A DNA stretch of 64,000 nt from Lanius collurio. Lineage: Eukaryota > Chordata > Aves > Passeriformes > Laniidae. The notes beneath the pieces are model-generated. The model was given only the letters and a program-made list of their open reading frames with translations. It made no database searches and was not told where the DNA came from. The translations under genes and the position numbers were made by a program. Below are positions 38,991-51,662 of the stretch, one piece after another (positions within the stretch are counted from its first letter, which is position 1; each line of letters begins with the position of its first letter). The stretch covers positions 7,523,513-7,587,512 of the forward strand of contig JACBWW010000015.1 in assembly GCA_020086605.1 (NCBI GenBank). Reading direction: 5' to 3'.

Positions 38991-41982
38991 CTAAATTAAG
39001 AAACAAAGAAGAATTAAGACACAGGAAAAGTCCCACATGCAATCAAATTGATGTGTCTGTGCCTGGACTTTTGAGTTACATACTACTAGCTCTCCCTTTC
39101 CAAAGTGAGCATACAAAGTTGAAAAACACTTTATTGCTAGATGAAATCCACTCAGCTTTGGCCAAAGCAGGTTAAAAACGAGGTGACAGTGAGAAAAGGG
39201 AAATAAAAAGCCCCCTGATAACTAATTGAGCATCATCCTTATCCAGTTCTCCCTGTCTTCACTCTTTGCATCTGTTCTTCTCAAACTAATTGCTAAGGCA
39301 AAGCAGACTTTCAAATATTGATAAAATAAATCTGTTGCAGTAGATCCCCAGTGTCTTGCATGCATTCCATCCCCCCAAGATGACCACAATGAACCATACA
39401 ATCATCCTATTCAGACAGAATTGCCATTGTTTACTTTTTTTAGGGACATACTGTGAAAATAGTAGTCAGAATCCTCCATCAACATTTCATCCAGCTGCTT
39501 GCTGCCTCATTGAGCCAAGCGACTGCAAGCGTATTCCTCAAGTCCCTGTCTTTCCATGGATTCTCAGTGCTTTTTATCCTCAGTTCAAAGTCTTAATTCT
39601 CCAAGTGATCCATGGATCAGGGTTTTAGCCACTCAGTGATGGAGATTTCAATGAAGCCTTTAGCTCTGCAATCAATGATACAATATGAGGTTTAGTGTGA
39701 AATTTCGGATTAGGTGCAATAATAAAAAGCAACAACAATAATATGGTCTTCTCCCTTAAAAAGATGTGAAGCGTTGTGGTACTTCCCAAGGAAATCCAGC
39801 TAACTCATATCATAGAAGAAACAATTTTGGCAAAGGTGTAGAACTATAAAAATTAAGGGATTTGTGTAAACGGTCAGGTACGTATTAGCACAGGAAGACT
39901 GTAACAGAATGCCAAAATTCACAGAAAAAAATTGTAATATAACATTTGTGACAAATATATTTAAAAGGGGAAGAGAACAAAAGAAACTCAAACTGTTTTG
40001 AAGAAGAAACATTACTATTTTGTTGAGGTATTGCAGTGGAAGAAAAGGCTTTGATGTATTTTGATGTATCCATTTTTTTAAAAATATCATAATCACACAA
40101 AAGAAAAGCTTTATTCAAAGAAGTTCAAGCACTTTCCATAGTTTAGCAAAGTGTCAATGAATAAAATATGTATACATAAATTAAATGCTTCCTTCTTCAA
40201 GACTAGTTTCACAAATCTTAACAGCAAAGACTATCAGTTATTTCTTGAAACACTTCATAGGAAATTCAGGGAAAGCAAAAGATACTTCATTTTCTCAAAT
40301 AGGATTGTAAAAAAAGAAATTAATTCATTCTCACCTATTTTCTTTCTACTCTACTTCAGCTGTATACATGAATACATGAGATAGCTAAGAGAATAATAAG
40401 AGAGCTGCTGCTGTGTGCAAGGAATATTTCCCATTAAAATAATGAGGAAAACTGTAGGTCTCAAACCCTGAACCTTGAAGTATAAGAATCCCTGGGACTG
40501 TGATAAAAGGTTTGTAGGTGGTTCCTCAAATGCCATTAAACACACAAAAGCTTCAAATTTAAAAACAGTCGCTTATGTAAATTTGTGGGATTTGAGGGGC
40601 TTTTTATGTCCAGAAGAATTCCACTTACAAGGAGTCAACTAAAAGAAGCCCTACAATATTTTAGAAGGAAAGGATCCTGCTTTGCAGTTTCTAGATGACT
40701 GATGAGTGCCTCACTAGGAACATCAGTGATATGGAGTAGAGTGGAAATAACTGGCTAGAGTATAATGATCATTATATAATGATATAAATATATGTATAAA
40801 TACATAATGAGATAAGAGTGAAAGAATAATAATTTTTCCAGCCCATACTCATGAATGCTTTCTAAGAATTCCCCGTGGAACCAAGGGCCATGGTTTTTGA
40901 GCTTACATTCAAAGTGTCGATCTCCAGCATCCCATCAAGGTCTCACAAGGTTCTCCTACAGGTTGAAAAAACATCTTTCACGAGGGGTACCTGGAGGGCT
41001 TCTAGGGGTTTTTATAGTGGTTAAACTCACCATTCCTTTTAATTTTCATTCTCCAAGACAGTAATTTTTTGATTTGGTTAAGGCTATTAGAATTCAAGTA
41101 TGGAAATGACAACTATGTGACTCTTCATTATATCCTCCATACCTCTACCCTTCAAACAAAAATTCAGCATTTTTCAAGCTTTCATCAGCTGCATTTCACA
41201 CCATTCTTCTGAGATACATGAGGAATACATAAAGATTTATGAAGCATAATCATTAGGATGATCAAAACCACAAATATAATCAATTCCTCATGTTATACAT
41301 GAACCTTTGTTTCAAAAGAAGACACAGTGAACTGAAGCACTATTTCAGGCAAACAATTGTTTTGTTGTTTGGGCGTCATTTTTTATGCACCTTTGGATCA
41401 GCTTCTTTTTTTGATGGAAGATACTCAATGAGTGAAAAATTCCTCAATTCAGCATCCCAGAGGTATTCTTAGAAACTCTGATGACCTAATACTATTTATA
41501 ACAATGCAAGTCACAACCATAACACCTAGAGTTAAAAAAAACATACTAAGGAATAAGACAGTTAGGCTCCACAGAATTCAACGAAAATATGCAAAGATTG
41601 AATCCATCCTGTAAGTATTTTTTTTTCTATTTATCATAATGAGATGTACCAACCTGCTCCTACATTTGGTGTATCTTGATGGGAGAAATGACTGGCTTTA
41701 AAGAAGGACCCAAGGAAAACATTCTGCACATAGAAGAAATGCTTTCACCAGGATAACAACTTACAGAACAATGAAAAGTAGTTCTGCTGCTGTTGATAGG
41801 AAAAGTTCAAGGAAACCAAAAAGCATCCTATCAAACTCCAGTCACAAAGAGTTTGTCTATTCAACCTGGAACCAAAATAATCAAATGCATTATATTCCAT
41901 AACTGTAGTTATTTTTGAATAGTTTTAAACTTTTCTGCCTTAAAAAACCCCAAATGAAAAAAATAAAAAGCCTCTTACTTAC

Positions 41983-42068
41983 CTTCAGTATGAGAAGAAA
42001 TTATGTGTTAAGCAGAGGCATTACTTGCTAATTAAAACCATAATGGCTTTGCAGAATGTATTTTGCTG
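41983..42068 (-). other. strong minus-strand donor with uncertain exon
   Basis: The minus strand carries a near-perfect donor (CTGAAG then GTAAGTAAG). Two acceptors are possible, giving exons of 45 bases (41983-42027, after GGTTTTAATTAG) or 86 bases (41983-42068, after CTCCTGGTTTTGTAG). All frames contain stops, so if transcribed this would be untranslated or non-coding RNA. It may be a first-exon donor with no acceptor. Confidence 0.2.
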
Positions 42069-42770
42069 CTACAAAACCAGGAGCACTTTCTCAAGAATTA
42101 TCCATATGTAATATCAACTGGAAATCAAGGAAAGCCACATGTACGAGAGGTATAGGCTATACTAACTAAACATTTAAGCACCCCAAAATCAAATAATGAA
42201 ACATGACTCATCTTATCATGCAACTGCACATGCTGTAGGAATTAATTTTTATTGGATTTTATGATGAGACATCTATTCAAGTACCTAACCTACGAATATC
42301 TTCAAAGATGATGCCTTCTATCCCGGTCAAAATATATTTAAAATAATTTATTATGAATCAATGGAGCAACAATCTCTCACTAGCTCATTTTACTTGTAAC
42401 TTCACATACTTTGAAAGTGCAAAAAAGGGATTAAATTTATCATTGCTCATTAAACCTGCAAAAGGCTGTGTTAATTGGATGTTGCCCTAATTCACTTTCA
42501 GGTTTCCTGACAATAAAGACCTTATGATTTAAGTTCAACTGATTCTAAAGTCATTATTTACTGACTTCACTGAAGTTCATAGCCTGAAGTTGAATCAAGA
42601 GTGTTAAGAACTATTCCTTAGAAAGGAAAAGGATCAAAGAAACACAACTCTAAATTAGGAGGGGGGAAAAAAGTATAGAATGTACACTAATACCTTCTGT
42701 ATTTTTAAAGCCATAATTCAATGTCATCACAAAAAAAATCATGCAATATTTAGTAAATCTCATTGTCACC

Positions 42771-42789
42771 AAAAAAAAAAAAAAAAAAA
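42771..42789 (+). repeat. poly(A) tract, 19 bases
   Basis: A run of 19 A bases following GTCACC. Simple sequence; no retrocopy recognised upstream. Confidence 0.8.
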
Positions 42790-44479
42790 TCACTGTGGAA
42801 GCTCAAGTTCTCTTTGACAAATTGAACACCCCATTTGCAGAAGTACATGCAAACTCAAACCTTCCTAAAGCATCGCAGTTTAATCCAAGCACACATAAGG
42901 GAAATAAAAGACTGATATTTTGATAACCATACTGAATATGAGGGAGTAGTTGAAAGACTGACTCTATCACATGCCATAATAATTAATGATAATAAGATGC
43001 ATATATAAATATACACACAAGAAAATATATGAAGTAATTATTCAATTACTTCAGAGACACAGATAACAGGAAAAATTACCAATAAAGTATTGCTTAAAGC
43101 AAGCTTAAAATGTGAAGAAAAATAATAATAGATGGAGAAAAATGTGTGCCATGCTTCTAGAGATTTTACTGAAATGATCTTAAAAAATGAATTTCTCTCC
43201 AGCACAAAGCTAACTGTCAAAAATCACACCACAAAAATGACTCATGGTTTAAAGCTCTGCTAACTTCTCAGTGGGTTAGCACTGCAGCTGACAAAATCCA
43301 CTCTCTCAGCCCTTGGTAGGAAGCAAAACCTCAGAAATCTCTTGCATACATATGGCAAACCTTGGACTTTGTGTTGCTCATCTCCTGAGCATCAATAATG
43401 CTGAAGACTTTGGATGATGTTATTGAAAAAGAATCATTCAATCACTGTTTTGTTTCACGTTCAAATTGATTTTTAATCTGTAATATTAGATATACTATGT
43501 CTGAAAAAACAGTAAAATGACCAATAATCCTTTGACTACCTGAATTTCTGTACGAGAAATACAAGCTTTCCTTTCCACTCACGTCCCCCGTCAAGAGTAA
43601 TTTTTTTTTGTTGCTTTATAGAATGAATCCAACATGATTATTAAATTCAGAATTGCTCTAGTTTGTATCTGGAAACAAGAAAGGAAACACATTACAACAA
43701 GCACAAAATTTTTTTATGAATCCACTCACTCTGGGTTATATGATGAAAACAGCTGACTTTTGCTGTCTCCAGACTATAGTTATTTTTTCTATTTCAGCAC
43801 AGTCCTCTATAGACTTGGTTTTCATACTTATAAGAATACTAAATATGTGGACACTCAATGATTAAAACAGACCAGGAAATAATATCACAATTTAAAGCAT
43901 CCTAAATCAAAAATAAGTGCCATTTAGAAAGCATTATTTATATTTGCCACAGGCCTCTTGTTCCTAAAAGAAACAACTGTGCACCCTTCTTATGTAAATG
44001 AGATGTTTGGCTCTGTTTTGTTCACACATGCACATCCAGCCCTTCTCCAGGAAGTGAGCAGGGGGGTGGTGGGAGGCAGGGACTGAGCAGGAGTCTCAGG
44101 GTGGAGCAGGATGTTGGCTCAGAGCAGCAATGCCCCACCAATGCTGGATCCTCTCTTCAGATCACACCTTTCCTGTCACAGCAGTCAGAGTGTTTGAGAC
44201 AAAACATGCTGACATTTGGGCCTCTACAGTCTGTTATTATGTTACTGACACAACATATTCATTACAAACTCAATTGTTGATCTGAGAAGTTAGAAGCTCT
44301 ACAAAGCAAACCAAACTATTTCTAACTCACTTTCAAAACAAAATCATTGGAACTATTAGTGAGATGTTCATTTTAGCAGCCCTGTGTAACAGAGATCATG
44401 CAAAACTCTTCTTAGATTAAGACAGGCTGGAATCTTGACTAGAACTTCATAGAACATTTATCTGAAAAAGTGTGTGACC

Positions 44480-44660
44480 AATGAAAGAACAGTTTCCAGG
44501 GCAAGATGGTTAATTAGAGATTACCCTGTACGCCCTGCACTACAAAACACATCTATCAGGGGTAGACAGGACATGATGCAAATGCATTGTAATTGTCTGC
44601 AGATGTGTGAGTGACAGATGGCTGAATTGAGTGGAGGGATAGAAATAGTATTCTATTTTG
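44480..44660. promoter_or_regulatory. possible developmental enhancer (conserved non-coding element)
   Basis: Within about 180 bases there are several binding-site words of different types: CCAAT-like (ACCAATG, near 44478), a homeodomain core TTAATTAGAG (44510-44519), an exact POU octamer ATGCAAAT (44576-44583) overlapping ATGCAT so that ATGCAAATGCAT reads as a POU dimer-like site, another homeodomain core TGTAATTG (near 44588), two E-boxes of type CAGATG, and a MEIS/TGIF core TGACAG. The segment is not repetitive and is more complex than its AT-rich surroundings. This mix is typical of conserved vertebrate enhancers, but conservation cannot be seen from one sequence. Confidence 0.3.
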
Positions 44661-45288
44661 GGTAAAGGGAATACAATAAAAGTAGAAGTGGAATTTTGTG
44701 CAGCTGCAAAGGTTTTTTGACAGCAATTCGTTTCAAATCACTTTCAAGTAACACACAACTAGGACAGTAAACATCATTAAAATAATCGACTAGTCATCAG
44801 GAATAATAAATTAATAGAATAATTTAATATTCACACCCATCTATTCCTAATGTAGACACCTAAAATATGTGGCTATAGACAGCACTCTGAATGCTAACAT
44901 GTCAGATTTAATACTGAAATCCATTCTTTAGTGCGTGGCTTAGAGAAGGATTTTCAGACAAGAAATAGTACTGGAAAGAGCATTGACTGGAATAACTTCA
45001 GTGGTATTTTTCAACCATTTGCCAATGAATTTCATCAACACACTTTTCTTAAAATGAACTTTAGAATTACTAAATTAAATCAAATGTTAACTTGAGGTAC
45101 TGCAAGTATGATATGAAAGAATATCATGTGAAAGAATATTTCAGGGACAACTTGTGTATTAAAAGGAAAATAACTGTAGAAAAAGGCTTAAATCTAATTT
45201 TTGTCCTTCCAAGGACATTTAATACATGGCTACTGATGTCTCAGAGAACTCCTTAGTCCATTTTAGACAACTTACTAGGGTAATAATT

Positions 45289-45678
45289 TTATACAAGAAC
45301 AAATCTATATTCACAGGGCAGTGGCTGTGACTGAAGTACCACTGCAGCCCAGCAGCAGTACTGCTTCCTCCTGTCCCAGTGGCTTCTGCATTCAGATGTG
45401 TACAGGATGATCTTTGGTAGCAGTCTATAAACCTGTGCAGCCCAAGGGACCCTTAAATCCAGGCTGTTGGCTTTTTCTGTAGAGTGAAAAAAGTGAATTC
45501 CTGTTTGAGAAGAAAACTGCAGGACAGTGGCATGACTCTGAGGGTGACCACAGAGTCCTTCACAGCCTTTTCTGGCTTCTGCAGGTGCTCCTTCAGCACC
45601 AGTCACCCACCTCTGGTGCTGGACATTGAAATCAGCAGCAAGACAGTCTGTGCAAATCCACTCTTGTGCTTTTCCCAT
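45289..45678 (-). other. unrecognised 129-codon open frame
   Basis: A minus-strand frame runs 129 codons in locally GC-richer sequence and includes residues such as CTDCLAADFNVQHQRW near the start. It resembles no domain I know, and no promoter or splice context supports it. It could be a decayed repeat, an old retrocopy or chance. Confidence 0.12.
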
Positions 45679-46763
45679 TCTGGATTTAAAACTTCATCTG
45701 ACCAGATAACTGAGATTACCATAAAGGGATCAACTTGTCCCTAGCCAAATGAAGAAAATAAATTTGCATAATAATATCCACATATATTTTAAAACAAAAT
45801 CTGGCTAGATACAGTACTGATCAGCTGCATTATAAACCCTCCATATCAACAGTAAGATGAGAATGGCTTTTGTGGCTGCTAAAGAATCATTAACATGCAT
45901 CACAATGATCTTCAAGCATTCAGGAGTTCAAAGCTTAGAGTCTTCATGCACACTTTACACAGGTCATTGCAAAAAACAGTCATTGAATTCAAAGGATGGA
46001 TGATTTAATAAAGGAAATTTAAAAGTTTGTAGGGATCTCTGGATTTAACTTGTCAAAGGCTTTTTTTGTATGCAAAAAAAAGAAAATATTTGCAGAGTCA
46101 CTTTCTCATTATATTTTAAGCTTTACTTAATTAATTATCCAAAGCAGAACTAAAATTTAAAAATATATAAGCAAAGGCAAAGAACAAGCAAAGCATTATG
46201 CCTACTTTGCAAGTCTGTCTTGATTTCAAGATGCATACTTTGAATACCTTTATCTCCAGTGGAATCTTGCTTGCCCATATCCGGAATATAAAGTGGAAAT
46301 TTATCCCCACATTTAAGTTATTAAATGTATGTTTAATTAGTCTAGTTAAATTAGTCTAGGAGCAGGTGGACATTGTGGAGCTCTACCACAGCAAGAGTAC
46401 TAATTCCATTGTGAAAAAGAGCATTTACAGTTTTCAGCAGAGAGGAGCTTCAACCTCCAGACACAAAATGTTCCTTATACATACATCTCAGAAGAGGTAC
46501 TGAATCTATTCAAATAAATGAAACACTACATTCACTCTGCCTTATTTATAAGAATATTTTTCTTCTACATGGCTCAAGTAGTTTTATTCCCAATGCTGTG
46601 ACACAAAGGCAAGAAAAATCATGAGTATTTGCAATGGATTTTTTTTTAATTATCAAGTAATAATAATGAGAGAAACAAAAAGTAGAAATGCATTCTTAAA
46701 TAAGTTTATCCAGTTAATTGTCAAATATACCATAATGCTGCTTGCTATATTTTTCACCTGGGG

Positions 46764-46836
46764 AAAAAAAAGAAAAAAAAAAAAAAAAAAAAAAAAAAAA
46801 ACAACCAACCAATTAAAAAAAAAAAAAAAAAAAAAA
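46764..46836 (+). repeat. double poly(A) tract with AACC-rich spacer
   Basis: Eight A bases, a G, then 29 A bases (46773-46801), a 13-base spacer CAACCAACCAATT, and 22 more A bases (46815-46836), followed by an A/C-rich stretch to about 46870. It is the longest homopolymer region of the window and probably length-variable. The lysine-rich plus-strand and phenylalanine-rich minus-strand open frames here are compositional artefacts. Confidence 0.9.
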
Positions 46837-49800
46837 CAACACCAAAAACCAACCACCCAAAAACACTACACTTATTTGTGTCAGTTCATACTTGGGAAGC
46901 ATGAAGAGAGATCTGAAATAACTGTTACCTTTTTCTACATTATTAACAAATGATTGAAGTGCAAAACAGACTTTGCTAGTCATTATGGTAGCATTATGGT
47001 AGTCACTGTTCCTATAGTAATAAATTTTTTTAAAGTTACTTCTGTATGTATAAATATGCAGCGCAGTTCTTTTTGGATATGAAAGTGAATATCAGCTGAA
47101 ATGTCAACATTCTGAATGGTATACAATAAACTACCTAGTGACTGTTCAATGTTTCACTATTACTTGATACGAAGGCCCAATCAGATCACTTAGAGCATAT
47201 TCCTCTGATTAAAAGCCAGTATCACCATGAAATTAGTTTTTGTCACACAAGTGAATCAGGTCAGTTATTTTTAGGTTCTCATGCTTTATTACTAATTTGA
47301 AATCTTCAGTGTTTTAGTGATTTTGCTAAAGTACTTTTAGCAAATGTCAGTCAATGGGATTATAATGAGAATCTGAGAAAATAATAATTCTACTTAAGAA
47401 CTTATTCAGAATTGAAAGCTTTGCCTGTTTGTAAATTCATAACACAGAAAACTACAAAGCAAAACCATGTTCTGTTTCTTATCTTGATAAATTCATCTTA
47501 GAACACTGAGTATCCAATACCTAAATCTTAATTAAAATATCAATTGGATTGGAAATAAAAAGTATGAAGATTGGGAGAGATATTGCTATAATTATCAGCA
47601 AAGTTTACCATTAAAGAAATCTGTGTCTGCGGATACAAGATAAATATAAAATTCAATATAAGACCAATTTATCTGAATAACAGACTCGGGTTAGGGGCCA
47701 ACACCACAGATTGAGATTCTTGATACATACTATCTTTATTTCACAAGCAGCATAGACAAAAGAAAGATACATGACTAATTAAAGGGATGTTCTCATATTC
47801 TCTCCTGTACAGAGAATATAATTTGATTAATTAAAACATTCCTATGAGCATAAGATATATTCTTTGCAAGACTGCTGTGATTTTAGGTATTTGTTGGATA
47901 TTTATCTAGCCATCACAGGCATTTTCCTAGTCTTCATAAACCTCAGAATCCCTGTAAAACAAGAAAATTAGGGCTCGGGTCATTTACCATACACAGGCAT
48001 AAAATGCCATCTGAAATGCATCCAGATACCTTAGACAATCTCCCCTATCAGTTTCTGAAGTCAACAGCTCTCTTATAGGTCCTATGTTATATTTGCCAGC
48101 TACATCCAGATGTCCTAGAAGATCTCAGATGACACTAGACACTTCTGAGCTGGCAAGAAAAAAACAACATGTGTTACTGCATTCAAGAAGCATGAAGCCT
48201 TCCTGCTGCACTAATAGATCAGATATAAATGCTGCCAACACACTGCTCAGCACATTTGAGGGCATTCTCAGTTCCTCAGAACAAGACTAGGTCTCAGAGA
48301 ATAAGCGAGTATAATAATTCATACAATTTCTCGTTAAAATTAAAATCATATTCATACAAAAAATATGATTCTGTCCTCAGCTGCTGTCATGACTTTTTTT
48401 ACAACCATGACAGACAAGGTGTCCAGTGATATGGAAGAATACACTCAAGAAAGGTGTATCTCACAGCAGAGACCAAGAAGCAGAGGTCTCCTCAACTTCC
48501 TCTGTTGTCAGCAAGCATATGAACCACCAACTACCCGAGCAAGTTACCAGATGCTGTATCAGAACACTTAGGAAGAAGTGAGCATGAGTGTGCAGGACCC
48601 CATAGGAAGTCTTGGTGCTCTTTTTCCTAAACAGCCACCAATTCAAATAAGCACCAAAGTTCTGTCCATTAATTCCAGATTTTCCAATACTTCTGGTACC
48701 ACAATAAACCAGGCTTCATGTAAAAATGTCAGTTATCCATAGCTTGCTTCCTAAAAAAAAAAAAATTCAGTAGCAAACACACAATTGACTACTCCTCATA
48801 TTCTGTGATGAGAGTTCGTCTTCACTGGCATTTTGTGAAACATACCCAGTGTGAAGCAGCTTACAACTGCACATTAAGACTATCAGCAGCAAAGGGCTTT
48901 GATCTACTCATGAAATTCGAGTTCTGACTGAGATAATACAAGATAGATGAGAGCATACAGTGAACTTTATATTATATCTCTTCAACACATCGACATTCAG
49001 TGTTTTGAATTAAGAGTTCCCTCTTGCTGCAGAGAAGGACCATGATGTCTCAGCAGGAATTACAGTTGGGCATCCCAAGGGTACTGGCTGTGAATGAATG
49101 TCAAAAGCAAACCCTAAGCCTAATTAATTATGAAAACTCATTTTTCATTGAATTTACAAGGCAGGACCACAGACAAAATAAATAGGTACATTCAGTGTAT
49201 ATATCAAAGTGCTTGACACTTTAAATGCCTCGTTTTCACTATTTCTAATGCATTAGTACCACAAGATCCTACAGTGAGCACTACAGTTGGGTGTGCATCA
49301 TTTTGCAATAGTGACTCTCAAAGTGCTCATGCCCCTGAGTTTTTGCTAATTTAGTTCTAAGTTTTCCTGTCCTCTGTGTGAGCCCAGATAAGTCAGTTTC
49401 TTGTGTACAATCCAGAGACTGCAAATGCACATACCCTGGAAGATCTAGCAATGTAACCCAAAGAAGATATGAGAATGGATCTTCCAACCAAACCTGAAAG
49501 GGCTTTTGGAGGATTATAACATGGGCAAGTGTTTCACCTGAATGGTGGGTTTAGCTGCCTTTAAAGAACAGTGTGGACAGACACTACCAATGAGAAGAGA
49601 GGACAGCAACTGCACAGGAGAGTAACCCCTCAATAAAGCAGAAGGAAGGTGAAATTAAAAAGGAAGCCAAGGCAAGACAAGGTCATGAACCAGATAGTTG
49701 GAGATCTGCAAATGAAGCCAAATGGCTTGGGTTTTACATATCTAGGTCACGCCACTTCCAAGTCAATGAACAGATAAAACAATTATAGGTTTTTTTCGGA

Positions 49801-51379
49801 GTTTTGAATCATTAATTAATGGATCCAGAATATAAAATCCATTTTCCTCAAGTAGAAATGTCACATAAGAGGTGCCCTACACTTTCCTCATAATTAGGTC
49901 ACTAAAATATGCTGTGGTTCAATACCCTGACATTCTTTCCCCTAGTAATTTAGAAGGGGAACACCTTTCAGACAGAAGTATCCCGCTTCAGATATACCAC
50001 TTCTATTTAAAGCAAATTAAATTTTATTCTGTAAATGAAGCATTTTTTCACGGTTGCTATCTGAATTCTCCTGTCTCACGATTTATCACCTACTGCCTTT
50101 TTATTTGTCATATTCTTCTTTGTTACTACAATAAAAATAACCATCATGTCTGCATCAATAAGTCTAGGACCCATAGTTTTTCAGGCCTTGGAAATGACAG
50201 ATTTATCTATCAATATTTTGGTCATTAATATATATCCTTTATTCACTATTTTTTCAAAACAAATATTGTAGGTCTCAATACTTATTTATTAGTTTATCTT
50301 TCATTGGCTGTTTCTAGTATGATTAGTTTTTCTGTGGATGAGGATTAAATAGCAAACACATTTGTCCAAATATCTTTACAGAGCCAATCATCTCAAAGTA
50401 TACAGCAGCTTACATTATTTATGTGTTAGTGGTCAGGGTCACACTGCCAACACATTCTTGAGTTCTCACTCTCTAAAAGAAGAAGAAAAAAATTTAAGCA
50501 TTAAATAATTCAGATATTATTGAAGAGAAATTGGAAGACTTGTTGGGCAAATATCAAAGTAATCTAAGGCTGATATGAGTAGAAGACATACTGTGCAATG
50601 ACATGAGCAGAGTTATTATGTTGGGAACACTTCTGCTTGCACTGCAAAGTTTAATAGAACACTGACTGTGAAATGAGATGTCTTCCACTTACATTTTTCT
50701 TCCTTCCATCTCTTTGTAATTCTGAGCCTTCCTCTTTTGAATAAAATTTCTTAATTATTATTTGGCTTTACTAGACTCCCAAATGCAATTAAACAAAATT
50801 AATAGAAATTCAAAGATAGATAAGTGTTCAAATGATGTGCAAAAACAATGGACTAATTTGGTGAGGACAAATTTGGTGAGACCAAATTGCTCAAGAACCC
50901 TGTACTTAACAGGCAGTGCATGCTTACTTGTTAAATAGCATGGTCTAGTCCAAAAGACAGTACTTCAAGTCTGAAAAAAGGCCTGGAGGGAGGACAGCAA
51001 TATTGTAATATAAAAAGCTTTTGTTCTCATAAAAGATTATTCTTGATGGTTTTTAATGACATCCTTATTAGCTGAAAATTTAAATTTTCTTGGGGGAGGT
51101 ACAGGGGGAACTAAGACAAGAAAACAAGTAATTGTTTTGTTATTTTACTCACAGGTTCAGCTGAGCACGACCTCAAGATGAGACACTCTCCTCTTCCATA
51201 GCATGTCACTTGGAGTGCCCATGTGTTACTTTGCTTTCAACACAACCTTAACTGCAGTGTCTTTGACTTCACCACTGCAAATAAAGGCACAGTTCAGGAT
51301 ATACAACTTAACAATTTTACTTTCCAGTTCAGTATGATAGAACAGATTGAAATAGAAGCAACCTTAAAGTAGTTGTAAC

Positions 51380-51662
51380 CCTCCTGCTGTGGACAGGGAC
51401 ACCTTCCAGTAGATCAGATTGTTCAAAGTCCCATCCAACACGACTTTGAGCACTTCTAAGGATGCGCATCCATATCTGGTAATTTCAGTGCCTCTTCCAG
51501 TTTACAACCATTCCCCCTTATCCTGTCACTGCATGCCCTTGTAAAAAGGCACCTCTAGCTCTCTGGCAGGCCTCCTTTAGGTACTGGAAGGCTGCTCTAA
51601 GATCTCCCTGAAGCCTGTTGTTCTCCAGGCTGAACAAGCCCAACTCCCTCAGCCTTTCCTCA
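51380..51662 (-). mobile_element. CR1 LINE fragment, internally deleted
   Basis: The plus strand reads antisense to CR1: a degraded GACAGGGACACCTTCCA block, then CATTCCCCCTTATCCTGTCA, CAGGCCTCCTTTAGGTACTGG, and GTTCTCCAGGCTGAACAAGC to CCCTCAGCCTTTCCTC. The conserved block that normally joins the 3' end to the later part (around the antisense CAGTGCCTCACCACCCTC) is largely missing between about 51475 and 51500, so the copy is internally deleted as well as 5'-truncated. An A/C-rich simple tract follows on the right. The 81-codon minus-strand open frame is a remnant in the CR1 3' region and is not functional. Confidence 0.88.

Larger units (their letters stand above)
33253..51379. other. mostly unique AT-rich DNA, no gene seen
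   Basis: About 18 kb in which I recognise no gene or transposon beyond the sub-features listed. Open frames are mostly under 80 codons with no family motifs; the longest (129 codons, minus, 45289-45678) is treated separately. Near 35258-35310 the phrase TACATTAA recurs three times as an imperfect repeat. Near 44030-44180 the sequence is locally GC-rich without recognisable similarity. Several single splice-like sites occur without partners. Confidence 0.5.

Noticed and set aside
46621..46953. Lysine-rich 110-codon frame
   Set aside because: It is a translation of poly(A) simple sequence.
49872..50228. 118-codon plus-strand frame
   Set aside because: AT-rich composition, no family motif and no supporting signals.
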